From NCBI RefSeq assembly GCF_028009165.1, contig NC_079241.1:558001-622000 (forward strand): a DNA stretch of 64,000 nt, in the 5' to 3' direction. Below are positions 23,158 to 33,318 of this stretch, piece after piece; position 1 is the first letter of the stretch; each line of letters starts with the position of its first letter. This DNA comes from Akanthomyces muscarius. Taxonomy: Eukaryota > Ascomycota > Sordariomycetes > Hypocreales > Cordycipitaceae. The notes below the pieces were generated by a model. It was not told where the DNA came from, did no database searches, and saw only the letters and a program-made list of their open reading frames with translations. Position numbers and translations under genes: made by a program.

Positions 23158-24005
23158 GACGGCGGATTTTCTGGAGGTGGTTTATTTCGAATCCTTTTAT
23201 GTCGCGAGTTTATAAAGACAAGTTTGGAGAGATTGGCTTTGGTATGAGGAAAAGATCAAAGGAGCAGGTCTGCGCGAAGGCAGTCGGCAGCAACGTGGGG
23301 TTCATCGAAATGGCGGGACACTTCCACCCCACTATCCTGGTTCAATGGGTTGCCTGCCTTTACGACGCATTTTCTGCGCTTACTTACGCGTGCCATTTCC
23401 AGAGGAATCATGGTACCCGTTCTTAACGGATTGGCGGAATTTGCGAGAATTCAATAGCCGTTGGTTATACTAACGTTAACTGATATCCCGGCACTTTCGC
23501 ACATCCAACGTAACAATAGTGAATCAAACAACACTTTGAACTCGAGAATGGGCACAAAAATTCACGTTTGCAAAAGTAGACTATTGGCTCATACGCTCTC
23601 GTATTTCGGCTTATGTGGTGAAGAGCCTTCAAGGGCTGATGTGCTCAGCTAGCACATCGTCGTTACAAAATCGGTGGCGAGCGCTTTGCTATTTTAACGA
23701 CACTGAATACTCCATTGGCAACACCTTTACGCCTATGCAACTAGATTAAGCTTCTCTTACCAACAGAGACTTGGCGTTCTAGGCATGTAGCAGGGGACTA
23801 TTTCAGCTTTCAGCCACCGGAAACACGCGCCTGTCTTGCAGGGGTCGAGGATCGTGAGAGCATCTGATGTATAAAAGGTCCCTGCAACCACTGTATTATC
23901 TTCCCTTTTCTTGCACTATCAAACCAGACACAAAACAAATCCTGCGAGTAACCGTCCTTTATTAAAATTTACCCCCTTCTGCTATTGTAGCCCGCTACCG
24001 CCATA
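23158..24005. other. Divergent intergenic region before VOC gene
   Basis: 848 bp holding promoters for cofactor A (minus) and the VOC gene (plus). Apart from the TATA element listed separately, nothing was recognised. Confidence 0.5.
23870..23877 (+). promoter_or_regulatory. TATA box of VOC gene
   Basis: TATAAAAG, 136 bases before the ATG at 24006, is a strong core-promoter match at a plausible distance. It suggests regulated rather than constitutive expression (inference). Confidence 0.65.
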
Positions 24006-24446
24006 ATGCATACCATCCCGCCAACTCCACCCACTTTCTACCTCAATATACACACAACCGACACCTCAAAGACTGAAGACTTCTTCAAGGCTGTTGGATT
24101 TACGTTCATTACTGAATTCTCCGACGAGAAAACCAAATCTTTCCGTCTACCTTCGCCTAATGAGAATGTCTCAGTCATGATGCATGCACATGAGCGCTTC
24201 AAAGAGTTTATCCGCCCAAACAGCGAGATCACCAATGCTCATCGGGCAACTGAAAGTCTATATTCTATTTCGGTAGACAAGAAGGAGGATGTCAATGCTT
24301 GGATCAATCGGGCAAAGGAGGCAGGGGGTACTGCTGACCCGTACGCTATGGAGAACTATGGCGCAGGATGTGGCATGTACACCCGCAGCTTTGCGGATTT
24401 GGATGGACATATATGGGAGGTTTTTACAGTGCTGAAACAGGAATAA
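24006..24446 (+). CDS. VOC (glyoxalase/bleomycin-resistance fold) protein
   Basis: Small vicinal-oxygen-chelate-fold protein, single exon, 146 residues. Family signs: a beta-alpha unit YLNIHTTDTSKTEDFFKAVGF at the N-terminus, a central ESLYSISVDKKEDVNAW strand-helix unit, and the terminal SFADLDGHIWEVFTVL motif, where D/G/H and the Glu of WEVF are the usual metal-side positions. The substrate cannot be read from sequence; VOC proteins include glyoxalases, dioxygenases and resistance proteins. A TATA box lies 136 bp upstream. Its place beside transposon relics and the N-acetyltransferase suggests an accessory detoxification role, which is inference. Confidence 0.85.
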   Translation: MHTIPPTPPTFYLNIHTTDTSKTEDFFKAVGFTFITEFSDEKTKSFRLPSPNENVSVMMHAHERFKEFIRPNSEITNAHRATESLYSISVDKKEDVNAWINRAKEAGGTADPYAMENYGAGCGMYTRSFADLDGHIWEVFTVLKQE

Positions 24447-25081
24447 AGCATATAGTAGGTAGTAAAGTCATGCAATTGGCCAATGTGGGTTTTGGAACTA
24501 TCAACTTTAGTTCCAATCAATTTTTGATAAAAAACTGTTGCTACCGCCGTATGTGCTGGATGGGATAGAAATCATCGATGATAGCCTGGCAGAGTGTGCG
24601 GCCCGCCAGGCGGTGCCAAATACCAGAGTCTCTGGCTGCTCTGCTGCATGTCCTCGTCTCCTTGGGGTAGACTAAAGTGCTTCCAGGTCTCTGGTGTGCG
24701 AAGCTTGCGCTTCTTCGGCTGTAACTCGCGCTCAGATAGTGACGATACAGAGGACACGACGGCGGGAGTCCGTGTGTGTGGCTTCTCGATCGCGGACATG
24801 CTTGATTCTGGCACCGTGGAGCTCAGTTCCTGGTAGTCAAGGTGCCCCGCAGACGACGGGGAACTTATGTTGCCCTCCGTGAATCTCTATTTTGGGCGGC
24901 GCATGCATTGTGATGAGGCAGAGAGACCAGCAATAAGTAGAGAACCATCAGTGAAAGTTCCCAAAGCAAAGACGTTTGACGTATGTGCAGAAAGAGCTGG
25001 CCACCACCTAATTGGCACTATCCGTCTTACAGTTGTTCTTCTACCAAAAATAAAGAACTCCTTTAAAAAAGAGAGTCTGAA
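24447..25081. other. AT-richer intergenic segment with possible hAT-like fragment
   Basis: No intact gene. On the minus strand, 24,572-24,814 is open for 80 codons with an NLS-like PKKRK followed by W-x-HF and RLWY. This faintly resembles the BED-finger start of fungal hAT transposases, but the zinc-binding cysteines are lacking. See findings. Confidence 0.35.
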
Positions 25082-25545
25082 ATGATTTCAGCTCTTCAGG
25101 CTACACAACGAGACTCAAAATTAACTGTCCGAGCAGCTACAAGTGTCTACTAGGTTAGCTGTAGCACTTTTAGCACAGGCCTCAATGGAATTACTTCACG
25201 ACGCGATTCTATTACCGAAAGATACGCAACAGATCTAGAGGAATCCCCAATTATTCAATACATCCTCGATCTAGATTCGCGATTATTTCTTCTAGTGAGG
25301 TGGAAGATATGGCTAATCGACTGCTCGCGGATCGCGACGCGCGTTTAGTTGGACCACGACGGGGTTCAAACATTGGTAAACGCCACAAGGAGCTTAAGGC
25401 GCGTTTTACGCGTATATATAACTACTAGAGGGCTTAATGCGAAGATTCAACCCTAATTTTGGGCTGGTTCCAGCTTGTGCGTGATATAGTTGCGAAGTAT
25501 TGGATTAGGAAATTATGCTATTGACCGCTACTAATTTTCTAGCCC
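25082..25545 (+). mobile_element. Degenerate Fot1/pogo-like DDE transposase N-terminus
   Basis: Relic of a Tc1-mariner superfamily (Fot1/pogo) transposase. The first frame has MISALQATQRDSKLTVRAA, then SRRD and LEESPIIQYILDLDSR. After one frameshift near 25,293 the next frame has EVEDMANRLLADRD, KRHKELKARFTR and CED...GWFQLVRDIVAKY. These are the psq/CENP-B-like helix-turn-helix and the linker just before the catalytic DDE domain of this family. At least three stop codons and the frameshift interrupt it, and the DDE domain is absent, so it is a truncated dead copy. Several stops are TAG/TAA where the family has Tyr-Asn or Lys, compatible with C-to-T decay such as RIP. No terminal inverted repeats were seen. 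Confidence 0.85.
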
Positions 25546-25730
25546 ATGCATCCCCTTTGTAGCTCAAGCTGGTGGAGCAGCGGCTGTACACGCATCTAGC
25601 ACGGCCCGGAATGGCAGCACGCAACTCATGTTGAGTCACATTTCCTGCTCACACTAGATTCACTTAATACTTGCACACACAAACCACCAGGTTCATGGAA
25701 TTGGTCAACTTTTAAACTTTAAAAAAGAAC
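25546..25730. other. Spacer between transposon relic and N-acetyltransferase gene
   Basis: Contains a tRNA-like A-box context (25,559-25,580) with a perfect GCTC/GAGC D-stem but no acceptable B-box; see findings. It must also hold the promoter of the downstream gene. Confidence 0.4.
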
Positions 25731-26829
25731 ATGGACGTTCCCGGCTTCAGGCACAGTGTGTCACATCCATCGGCGTACTCGACATCCCAAGTCTCAGCAT
25801 GGCTCCGGCGGCTACGCTTACCAGTCCACTACCACCAATACATTGATGACCCTTTAGGGATTCCCAAAACGTACCAGTCGCTGGAAACTCTATTCCAGTG
25901 CCAGATTACAGTCTTCCCGTACGAGAACCTCGCAGTGCATTATTCACCGACTCATCTCGTCGACATTAAGCCAGATGTGCTCTATCGCAAGACGATGGAG
26001 GATCCTATCCGAGGCAGAGGCGGCTACTGCATGGAACTCAGCATATTCTTTCACCACATGCTTCGTGGGCTCGGGTTTCGCGTCACCATGACTGGCGTAA
26101 GAAACCGCACGCGAACAGACGGCGTTCCCAGCGGCGAATACCAAGGATGGTAAGGCCCTTCCGCCCTCTGTTCGTCTCTGTTCATCGTCACAATTAAACA
26201 AAATACAAACACTGCTTCTTAGGACGCACATTAACAATATCATTCATCTCCCGGATGGGACAAAGTACAGCGCCGATGTTGCCTTTGGCGGCGACGGACC
26301 AACGGCGCCGCTGCCGATGAACGACGAGGCGACGATCCATGACAACCTCGGCAGCCAGCAAGTCCGTCTCGTCCACGGCCACATTGACAAGCAGCAGCGC
26401 AGCGAGCCGCGGCTGTGGATCTACCAGTACCGCAACGGCCTGGACAAGGACTGGGCCTCGTTTTACAGCTTCGCGGAGCTCGAGTTCTTCCAGGAGGACT
26501 TTGCGGTGCAGAACTGGTGGGCGTGCGCCCACACGCTGCATCGGTGGACGGTGCTCGTGGTGCGGTTTCTGCGGGAGGGCGAGCCGCTGGAGTTTGCAGA
26601 GGGGCGAGAGGGCAGGGCTGTGGCGGAAGATGGTGGTGATGTTGGCATTGCGGGCAAGGTCATGCTGGTGAATGACGTGGTCAAGGTCAACCTGGGTGGC
26701 AAGACGCAGGTCGCGTGTCGGCTTGGGAGTGAGAGGGAAAGAGTGACAGCACTGAAGACGTATTTCAACATCAGTTTGCTAGAGAACGAGGTCAAGGCTA
26801 TCCGTGGCTGGGACATGGAGTTGGCGTAA
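25731..26829 (+). CDS. Arylamine N-acetyltransferase (NAT)
   Basis: Cytosolic NAT transferring an acyl group from acyl-CoA to arylamines or similar xenobiotics; some fungal members prefer malonyl-CoA. Exons 25731-26149 and 26223-26829, intron 73 bp; 1026 nt, 341 residues. The catalytic triad is intact: Cys100 in RGRGGYCMEL, His142 in WTHINNI (formed across the splice), Asp158 in ADVAFGG. The PYENLAVHY motif precedes it. The C-terminal third has FYSFAELEFFQEDF and ends NEVKAIRGWDMELA. Length is normal for fungal NATs. Its 3' end faces the GH5 gene 152 bp away. Substrate preference cannot be told from sequence. Confidence 0.93.
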
Positions 26830-26981
26830 TGAACGCCGTGAAGGACTTCACACCGGACTCTTCAGCATTGCCTCAAACATTGTGACATGTATTTACATGG
26901 AAAGAATCTTTTCATGATTCAACTGAGCTCGATTCTGGGCATTGGATCCTCGCCAGCATTCCGCAGCATACACCACCTTCT

Positions 26982-28544
26982 TCACTGCCGCATCAGCTCG
27001 ACCATGTCCTTCATCCTATAATCCAGCACCGGCGTCTCCCAATCCCCCTCCACCAGCGCATACGTCTCGACCGTGCTCTCGTACTGCTTCACCGGGTTCA
27101 GCGCCCAGTAGCCGAAATCCGCATCCACCTCCTTGAGCAGCCGCCATAGGTTCCGCCAGTACCGCGCGCCGCCCACGCTCGGGTGCCGCCCGCTGCCGAG
27201 CTCGCCCACCCACACGGGCGCCACGTCCTGCTCCAGCAGGTACAGCCAGCTGCGCCGCATCGTTTGCACAAACGACCCGTACCCGCGCTGCGCGAAGCGC
27301 CCGCCCCAGCTGCCCCAGCCGGACCACGCGTAGACGTGCGCCGAGTACACGAGCCTGTGCGGCACGCTGAGGCGCACGGGCCGGGCCGCCGCGCCGGAGA
27401 GGTCGTTGGCCGACTCGGTGCCCTCGACGACGACGAGCCAGCGCGGGTTCATGGCCAGCAGCCGGTCGCCGCAGCGCTCGGCCGCGGCGGCCCATTTGGC
27501 CCAGGGCATGGTGCCCCAGAGGCCGCGGACCTCGTTGCGCAGGTCCACGCCGATGACGAGCGGGTTGTCGCGAAAGCGGTCCATGACGGCCTCCCAGTTG
27601 CGGATCCACGACTCCTCCGTCTGGCGCACGGCGCACAGCCCGCCGAGGTGGTCGTTGGCCCAGCCCGCGTCGCACGGGTTGGCGCCGCAGCACCACGTCG
27701 CCGTCGTGATGTGGTTGTTGACAATCACCGCAAGCCCTGCGTTGGTCAGCGCCGCCACGACGGCCGCAAAGACGTCGAGCGCGTGCAGGCCCGCGAGGTC
27801 CGGGTTGGCAAGGACGAGGTGCGGCGCAATCACGGGGTTCGTCAGGACCAGCTCGTCGGCGTACGGCAGACGCACGCTGTTGAAGCCCAGCCGGCGGATG
27901 GTCCGCGCAATGTCGCCGCGGTGGCGCGTCTCGAGCCCACCGGGCACGAAGAGCGAGTCGCTCGCGCCGTACCAGTTGACCGACAGCAGCTTGAAGCGGT
28001 CGCCGGCGGCGTCGACAATGTGGCGGCCGCGCGTGCGCAGGGGCAGCTGCCGCTGCAGGATGCTCGTCTGGTTGAGGGGAAGAGGCAGCGGCGCCTGGCT
28101 GAACTTTGTGGTTTCGTCGTCGGGTTTCCAAGGGGCGTTGAGATATGTCTCGCGGCGCCATGCGTATAGTGCGCCGATGGCCACGACGGCCAGGAGGAGG
28201 AGTAGGAGCATGCCGCACCAGGTCCGTCTGCGAGGCTTCCTCAAAGCGCGTATCCTTTTCCAACGCGGCAGGAGGGTTCTCGAGTCCCAGGTGACGTTTT
28301 CGCGATGTGAGTATGGGGATGAAGTAATGTCCTGGTCAAAAGCTTGAGGCTCGCTCGGCACCAGCAGACGAGCAGATTCCTCGGCGGCGAAGCTCGGTCT
28401 GTCAACGGGGGAAGCTATGGGCGAGAAGGAGATTTGCGTGGTTTGCTGAGGCGATGAGCCCCTGTTGGCCCGCGACCACCGTTTGCCTGCCATTTTGCGC
28501 ACAGTGGTTCCGTTTCGTGCGGTGCGCTTGGCACAAACGGGCAA
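26982..28544 (-). CDS. Membrane-anchored glycoside hydrolase family 5 protein
   Basis: GH5 (clan A) retaining glycosidase predicted to be a type II membrane protein. Single exon, 520 residues from 28544; a second in-frame ATG at 28493 (MAGKRWSRANRG) gives 503 and may be the true start. Residues 1-108 are cytosolic, basic near the membrane (RALRKPRRR). One helix spans about 109-129, rich in Leu. The catalytic domain follows, with VNWYGA, GFNSVRLPY, NNHITTATWC, acid/base Glu in GVDLRNE (about E337) and nucleophile Glu in WVGELGSG (about E447). Six or more cysteines lie in the lumenal part. Substrate is uncertain; GH5 includes glucanases, mannanases and glucocerebrosidases. The third positions are extremely GC-rich, giving long antisense frames. 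Confidence 0.9.
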   Translation of the reverse strand: MPVCAKRTARNGTTVRKMAGKRWSRANRGSSPQQTTQISFSPIASPVDRPSFAAEESARLLVPSEPQAFDQDITSSPYSHRENVTWDSRTLLPRWKRIRALRKPRRRTWCGMLLLLLLAVVAIGALYAWRRETYLNAPWKPDDETTKFSQAPLPLPLNQTSILQRQLPLRTRGRHIVDAAGDRFKLLSVNWYGASDSLFVPGGLETRHRGDIARTIRRLGFNSVRLPYADELVLTNPVIAPHLVLANPDLAGLHALDVFAAVVAALTNAGLAVIVNNHITTATWCCGANPCDAGWANDHLGGLCAVRQTEESWIRNWEAVMDRFRDNPLVIGVDLRNEVRGLWGTMPWAKWAAAAERCGDRLLAMNPRWLVVVEGTESANDLSGAAARPVRLSVPHRLVYSAHVYAWSGWGSWGGRFAQRGYGSFVQTMRRSWLYLLEQDVAPVWVGELGSGRHPSVGGARYWRNLWRLLKEVDADFGYWALNPVKQYESTVETYALVEGDWETPVLDYRMKDMVELMRQ

Positions 28545-29679
28545 TGAAGCACGCGACGTGCAGCAAGACGAGAGGGAATCGGCAATAGCAGCCCAACTCC
28601 CGAGTTAAAATCACTGCGGGCGATTTGAACTGGAAGTTTAAGTTCAAGAGAGGCTCAATGGTCTTTCAAAAGCGGTTGATATGAGCAGATGCTGCGTCGC
28701 AAGTCAGAATGAGGTCGCGATGTGAGGCCGAATCACCCAAACGTCTTGCCTCGTCGTGTGGTCCACTGTCCAGCTACCAATCGCAGCGGCTGGATGCAAA
28801 GTAAAAGAAGCACCTGTCACGATTTCTGATACAGGTGAATTGACTTGTAGATGCCGAGTTTTGGTCATCCCGAAAGTGCCGCATATCTGTCGGTTTGGCC
28901 AAAGCCCGCTTCCGGATCGGCCGGGACTGGTCAAGGCTGCGTCTGGTCGGCGTTTCACTAGCACAGTTTTAGGTCAAACTCTGGGGTTAGATGTACGCGG
29001 CTGCTGCGCCAGCAAGCGCACACATGGCCACGCGAATGGGACGAAGGCCCTTCTGAGCAGCATGTTGCGGATTGATCAAGAATATAGCCAATCGTGCAGG
29101 ATTGACTTTCATACAAGGCGCCACGAAGCCACGGTCATGAGGCTGCTATAGAAGCTCTTCGAGCTGCCAGGCTGTCGTGAACGAATGCGCAACGGGCCCT
29201 GCGACAGGTTCCATTTACGTACGAGGCAGATTTGTAGCCGATGCAAGCCAACAGGAGTAAATGATGTGTTTGGGAGTTCCGCGCATTCACAAGACATGTA
29301 GGATCAGTGATTCGGCATTATCGATTTTTGCTGTCATAAAAGTGCTATATAGTAACAATGAAAAAGTATACATCGGGCCAAGTAAATGATAAATACTGTG
29401 CCGAATTAAATGTTGCTCAACAGAGGAATACTCTCCAACGCCACGCTATGTTAAAGACGTAATGAACATGGAAAACGCCCGACAGAAGGATGTTCTGATT
29501 GGAAGTCTCCGTAATATGGAAGCGCGAGGCTTGCCTTTTTACTTTCCAAGACACAAATTGGGTCCGAGACATGGTTGGACATGTGTCGCAAGAGCTCATA
29601 CTCTTGCTGCTTGACCAAGGCACTGTGAAGGGTGACCTTGGACGTGGAAAGAGCAAAGATTGCTCTTTACTCTTCTTCA
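28545..29679. other. Intergenic region between GH5 gene start and 7TM gene end
   Basis: 1.1 kb, tandem minus-strand neighbours. It holds the GH5 promoter and the 7TM 3' UTR. No supported ORF or repeat. Confidence 0.5.
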
Positions 29680-31472
29680 CTAGATTCTGTTCATGCCGAG
29701 AGGGTTCATGCTCTCGTAATTCGCGGCGTGACTTCTATTGTCAAAGCCGGGTTGCGGGGATCGCGGCGACCGAGGCGGCGGAGGCGGTGAATTCGGCGCA
29801 CGCGAGTTGGGAAACGTCGGAGGCGGCGAGTTTGGCCCACGCGAGTTGAACGTCGGAGGCGGGGAATGTGGCCCGCGCGAATTAAACGTCGGAGACGGCG
29901 AATTTGGCCCACGCGTGTTGGCAAACGTCTGTTGCGCATCCCAAGATCGCTGCACCGGTGATCGAGGTGTCGAAAACGAGCGCGATGGGGCGTGGTATCG
30001 AGCCGAGTTTTGCTCATAGTACGCTGACGTCTTGCGGTCCGTCGACGGGTACTTCACTGGGGACGCGGATGTTACCACGGTGCTGTTTTCTCGCGAGAGC
30101 ATCTCATACGAACGTGTATCGGCCTTCATGTCGTGTCTGGCGTCGACAGACACGAATTCCTTCTTCTTTTTGCCACCTCGGCCGACGAGGTTCTTGAACA
30201 GGTCGACCCAGGCGGTCAACATGGACCGGCGGCCAAGCAGAAACATGAGCCAGATTCCGTTGAGCTATGATTCAGTTAGTGCTGAGGCAAAGCCAGAGAA
30301 GAATTAGGAAGTGTACGCACCCCGAGTAGCAGCAAAACTGCAGTGACGGTCGCCTCGTTGACAACAAACTTGCCTGCTTCCCTGAGGCACTGATTTTTGT
30401 CGCCGCCGGAGCCAATCAGGCACAGTACCCAGCTCTCTGCGACCTTGGGGTCCCTGGTGACGGACTCGACGACATTGTCCTGGAATACGAAGACGACAGA
30501 AAAGAAGATGACGTCGGCAACGATGATGAGCACAATGGCGATACCACGCCATTGCATGGCAACGACGCGCTTCACGCGGCGGTAGGCCTGCCGCGGGGTC
30601 ATGGTGCGGATGCTGTTCGAGTACGAGGGCAAGCCGGATCCTTCCGTGGAGGCTGAGCTGTCCGCCAGCGACGCCAGGTAGACCTTGACGCAGTAGCCAA
30701 ACGTGGCAAAGGTGGTGATGACGGTGATGCCGGCAAAGATGAGGAGAGGCACCCAGAGGTCGGCCAAGCTGTTGTCGTGGTTGATGTGGCAGATGGTCCC
30801 GAAGCGAAAGGAGACGCCGCTGAAGACGAGGGCCAGGATGATGCCAATCAGGGGCACGCCCCAGCCGGCGGCCTGGGCAAAGTACATGAAGGGGCGGCCG
30901 ACGGTGACCTGCCAGCAAATCTGGAGGTGCAGGGACAGGGAGCGCAGAAACGCCCACATGACGCCGCTCCAGCCGCCGAGGATGAGGAGCGCGCCCGAGG
31001 CGCCGCAGACCTTGCTCGTGGCCATGCCGTGGGGCGTGATCTTGTCGTAGCACTGGGCGGGCTGGGCGGCGAGCGGGACGACGAAGCCCATGTTCATGAG
31101 GAAGACGCCGGCGGTGAGGCAGATGCTGAGGTAGTGGCGGTTGGTCTTGTCGACGGGCAGAAAGGCCCAGGAGAGGAGCAGGTAGAGGCAGCAGAGGGCG
31201 CTGACGGTGGCGACCCAGTTGGCGACGGTGCCGATGGTGCGGAAGCTGTCGGGGTAGATCCAGTCGGTCAGGGGGCAGGGCAGGCAGCACTTTACGCCGT
31301 CTGCGATTTTCTGGCAGAGGCGGCCATCGACGACTTTGGGACGAGTCAGTACTGAACGGAGCAGGGTGTTGGAAGCCTTGGCCAGAGGGGTCATCTTACA
31401 TCCTCCACTGTTGGGATAGAGCCTTGCATCGTAGAATGGTGGCGGGCAGAGATTGGCCATGTTGACGGCCAT
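29680..31472 (-). CDS. Frizzled/Smoothened-like 7TM membrane protein with proline-rich tail
   Basis: Seven-helix membrane protein of the fungal Frizzled/Smoothened-like family; ligand unknown. Exons 31400-31472, 30321-31333, 29680-30264; introns 66 and 56 bp; 1671 nt, 556 residues. A cysteine-rich extracellular N-terminus (CPPPFYD, CCLPCPLTDWIYPDSF) precedes seven hydrophobic helices, from GTVANWVATVSALCC to TVTAVLLLLGLNGIWLMFLL; the last is completed across intron 2, which has a CACTAAC branch site. The cytosolic tail (about 180 residues) has a basic GRGGKKKKEF start and about four copies of a unit like SRGPNSPPPTF, then NPLGMNRI. Intron 1 is stop-free and a multiple of three, so retention would add 22 residues. 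Starts at 31472 and 31460 are both possible. Family call rests on the N-terminal motif and topology. Confidence 0.78.
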
Positions 31473-32424
31473 TTTGGCGGTTGTTGACGGAGCCGTCGGA
31501 TTGTGGCAGAATTACAGAAGAAGCAGTGGTCTTGGGATCGCGGTACACGTCCAATTGGTATCTATTTAGAGGTTGCGCCGGCGGGAAGTTTATCGAGCCG
31601 TGGCGGGTGCGGCAAGACGGGATGGGTGGAGCAAGAGGCAAACGTTGTCGTCCGCACAAGAGAATCGGCGAGGAATGAACGAGTCGAGATCAAGCGGAGA
31701 GGGTACCGTCGAGAAGAAGCGTGACTGAAGAACCGGAGTGCTGGAGTCAGAGTAGGAAGAGCTGTGCCATGCTGGGAGTCGTTTATAGAAGAGGGTCCCG
31801 GTGGTGGGACGTTGGAGAGTCGGTGCCAGTTGTAAGTAGGGCTGAATGATGAAGGATCAAACAGATACGGCAGTGGCCCAGCTACATTCAGAGCAGTTCT
31901 GGCACCAAGGTACGACGAAGAAAAGTCGAGGGAGAGAGAGAAGAGGAAGACGGTCGAGGATAGAGTGGTGGGTACATGCGGGGAGGGCAGACGACTTATA
32001 CAGAGATGCGAGGTGCGGCTGGGTTTGGGTTGTTGATGGGGGAGTGTGGAACTACGGTCGTGCTGGAGAAGCGAAGGGAAAAAAAGGAAACGCGCCAAGT
32101 GGGATCGCAGGTGGTAAAAGGTTGGGAGGGGTGTAGAGTATTTTGCAGGCAGTTGAAGAGAGAAAAGTGTCGAGTGTCTGGCTTGCGGGATACTGGTAGA
32201 GTGGACGGGACATGCAGGTCGCGGTCAAGTTGGTGTGGTGGTGGTGTGGTGGGTGATGGGTGGTGGGTGGTGGGTGTGAGTCGGTCCCTCAAGAGTCAAG
32301 AGGAGCTAGCCCGGGGGGGGAGAGGCGTGCGCTAAAGAGACTCTGAAGGACGCTAGAGAAAGGCACCACCCCTCCCCCTTGGGGCGCAGGCAGGGGGTCT
32401 CGAGGGAAGCGCACCAGTGCCTGG

Positions 32425-32448
32425 CAGGACAGGACAGGACAGGACAGG
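32425..32448. repeat. (CAGGA)n short tandem repeat
   Basis: Four perfect CAGGA units plus a partial fifth. Confidence 0.9.
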
Positions 32449-33294
32449 CCAACGTACAGGTACAGGGGAGGCTCAGGGCATGGCGAGACGGGGCAAGACG
32501 GGGCTCTCAGTGGACTCCAGCGCCGGTCCAAGAGCCATCCAACCCTCCCAGTGGGAACAGGCCAGGCGTTCCCCACCACAGCCTGCAGAGGCAGCGAGCG
32601 ACATGGCCAGAGCAACAGAATGAATCAAGCTGGCAAAGAAAAGTAGCAGAAATATCTGCAGTAATACATAACGGTAGGCCAACGGGTGAACGGACGTGCC
32701 TACGGAAAGAAGACAGGGATACGACGGCCCCTCCCAGGCCCGCGCTGCGACATCTACCAGTAGACGGACTCGGCAAGCAACCAAATATATTGCCCATTTG
32801 CTGCTGGGATCCGGTCCTTCCACCGACTATAACAAACCCTAGAAATAAAACAGAAAAAAAAAAAAAAAAGAGTCTAAATGTAGACAAGTCATGCAGACAA
32901 GCCATGCAGATGTCCGAGTTTGGGTGTCTCTCATCATCATCGTAATTTCTCACAGCCGTGATTGGCAGAAAATCTGCAATTCCCTGCGAAGCTGGGGTAC
33001 TAGGGGGGCTGGACACAAGCGAGAACTCGACCATGGGCTTGACCTTGGCCGTCATTTGCTGCTGCAGCCTGGCTCGCCACCGTTAGAGGGCCGCTTGTAC
33101 CCAATGAGCAAGCTGAGCAGGGACATTTTTCACGACTCGAGCTGGATGTCCTACCTGGAGCTCCGTAGAGGCGCACACGACGACGGCTTGCTATACGAAA
33201 ACATCTGCCAATTAGAGACGGCATCGGTCGTTGCCACCACCAACCAGCCTGTGAATCCCAGGCCAAGGACGGAATGCGCCCGCCATCAGATCCA

Positions 33295-33318
33295 ACGACG
33301 ACGACGACGACGACGACG
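33295..33318. repeat. (ACG)8 microsatellite
   Basis: Eight perfect ACG triplets in the gene-free region. Confidence 0.95.

Noticed and set aside
25558..25650. Functional tRNA from the A-box-like sequence
   Set aside because: Anticodon and T arms do not fold and the B-box is poor; kept only as a possible relic.
27183..28347. Two long plus-strand frames opposite the GH5 gene
   Set aside because: Antisense shadows caused by very GC-rich third positions; the minus frame carries intact GH5 motifs.
30304..31355. Long frames in other registers of the 7TM gene
   Set aside because: Shadows of a GC-rich coding exon; composition is Arg/Pro/His-rich nonsense and topology exists only in the called frame.
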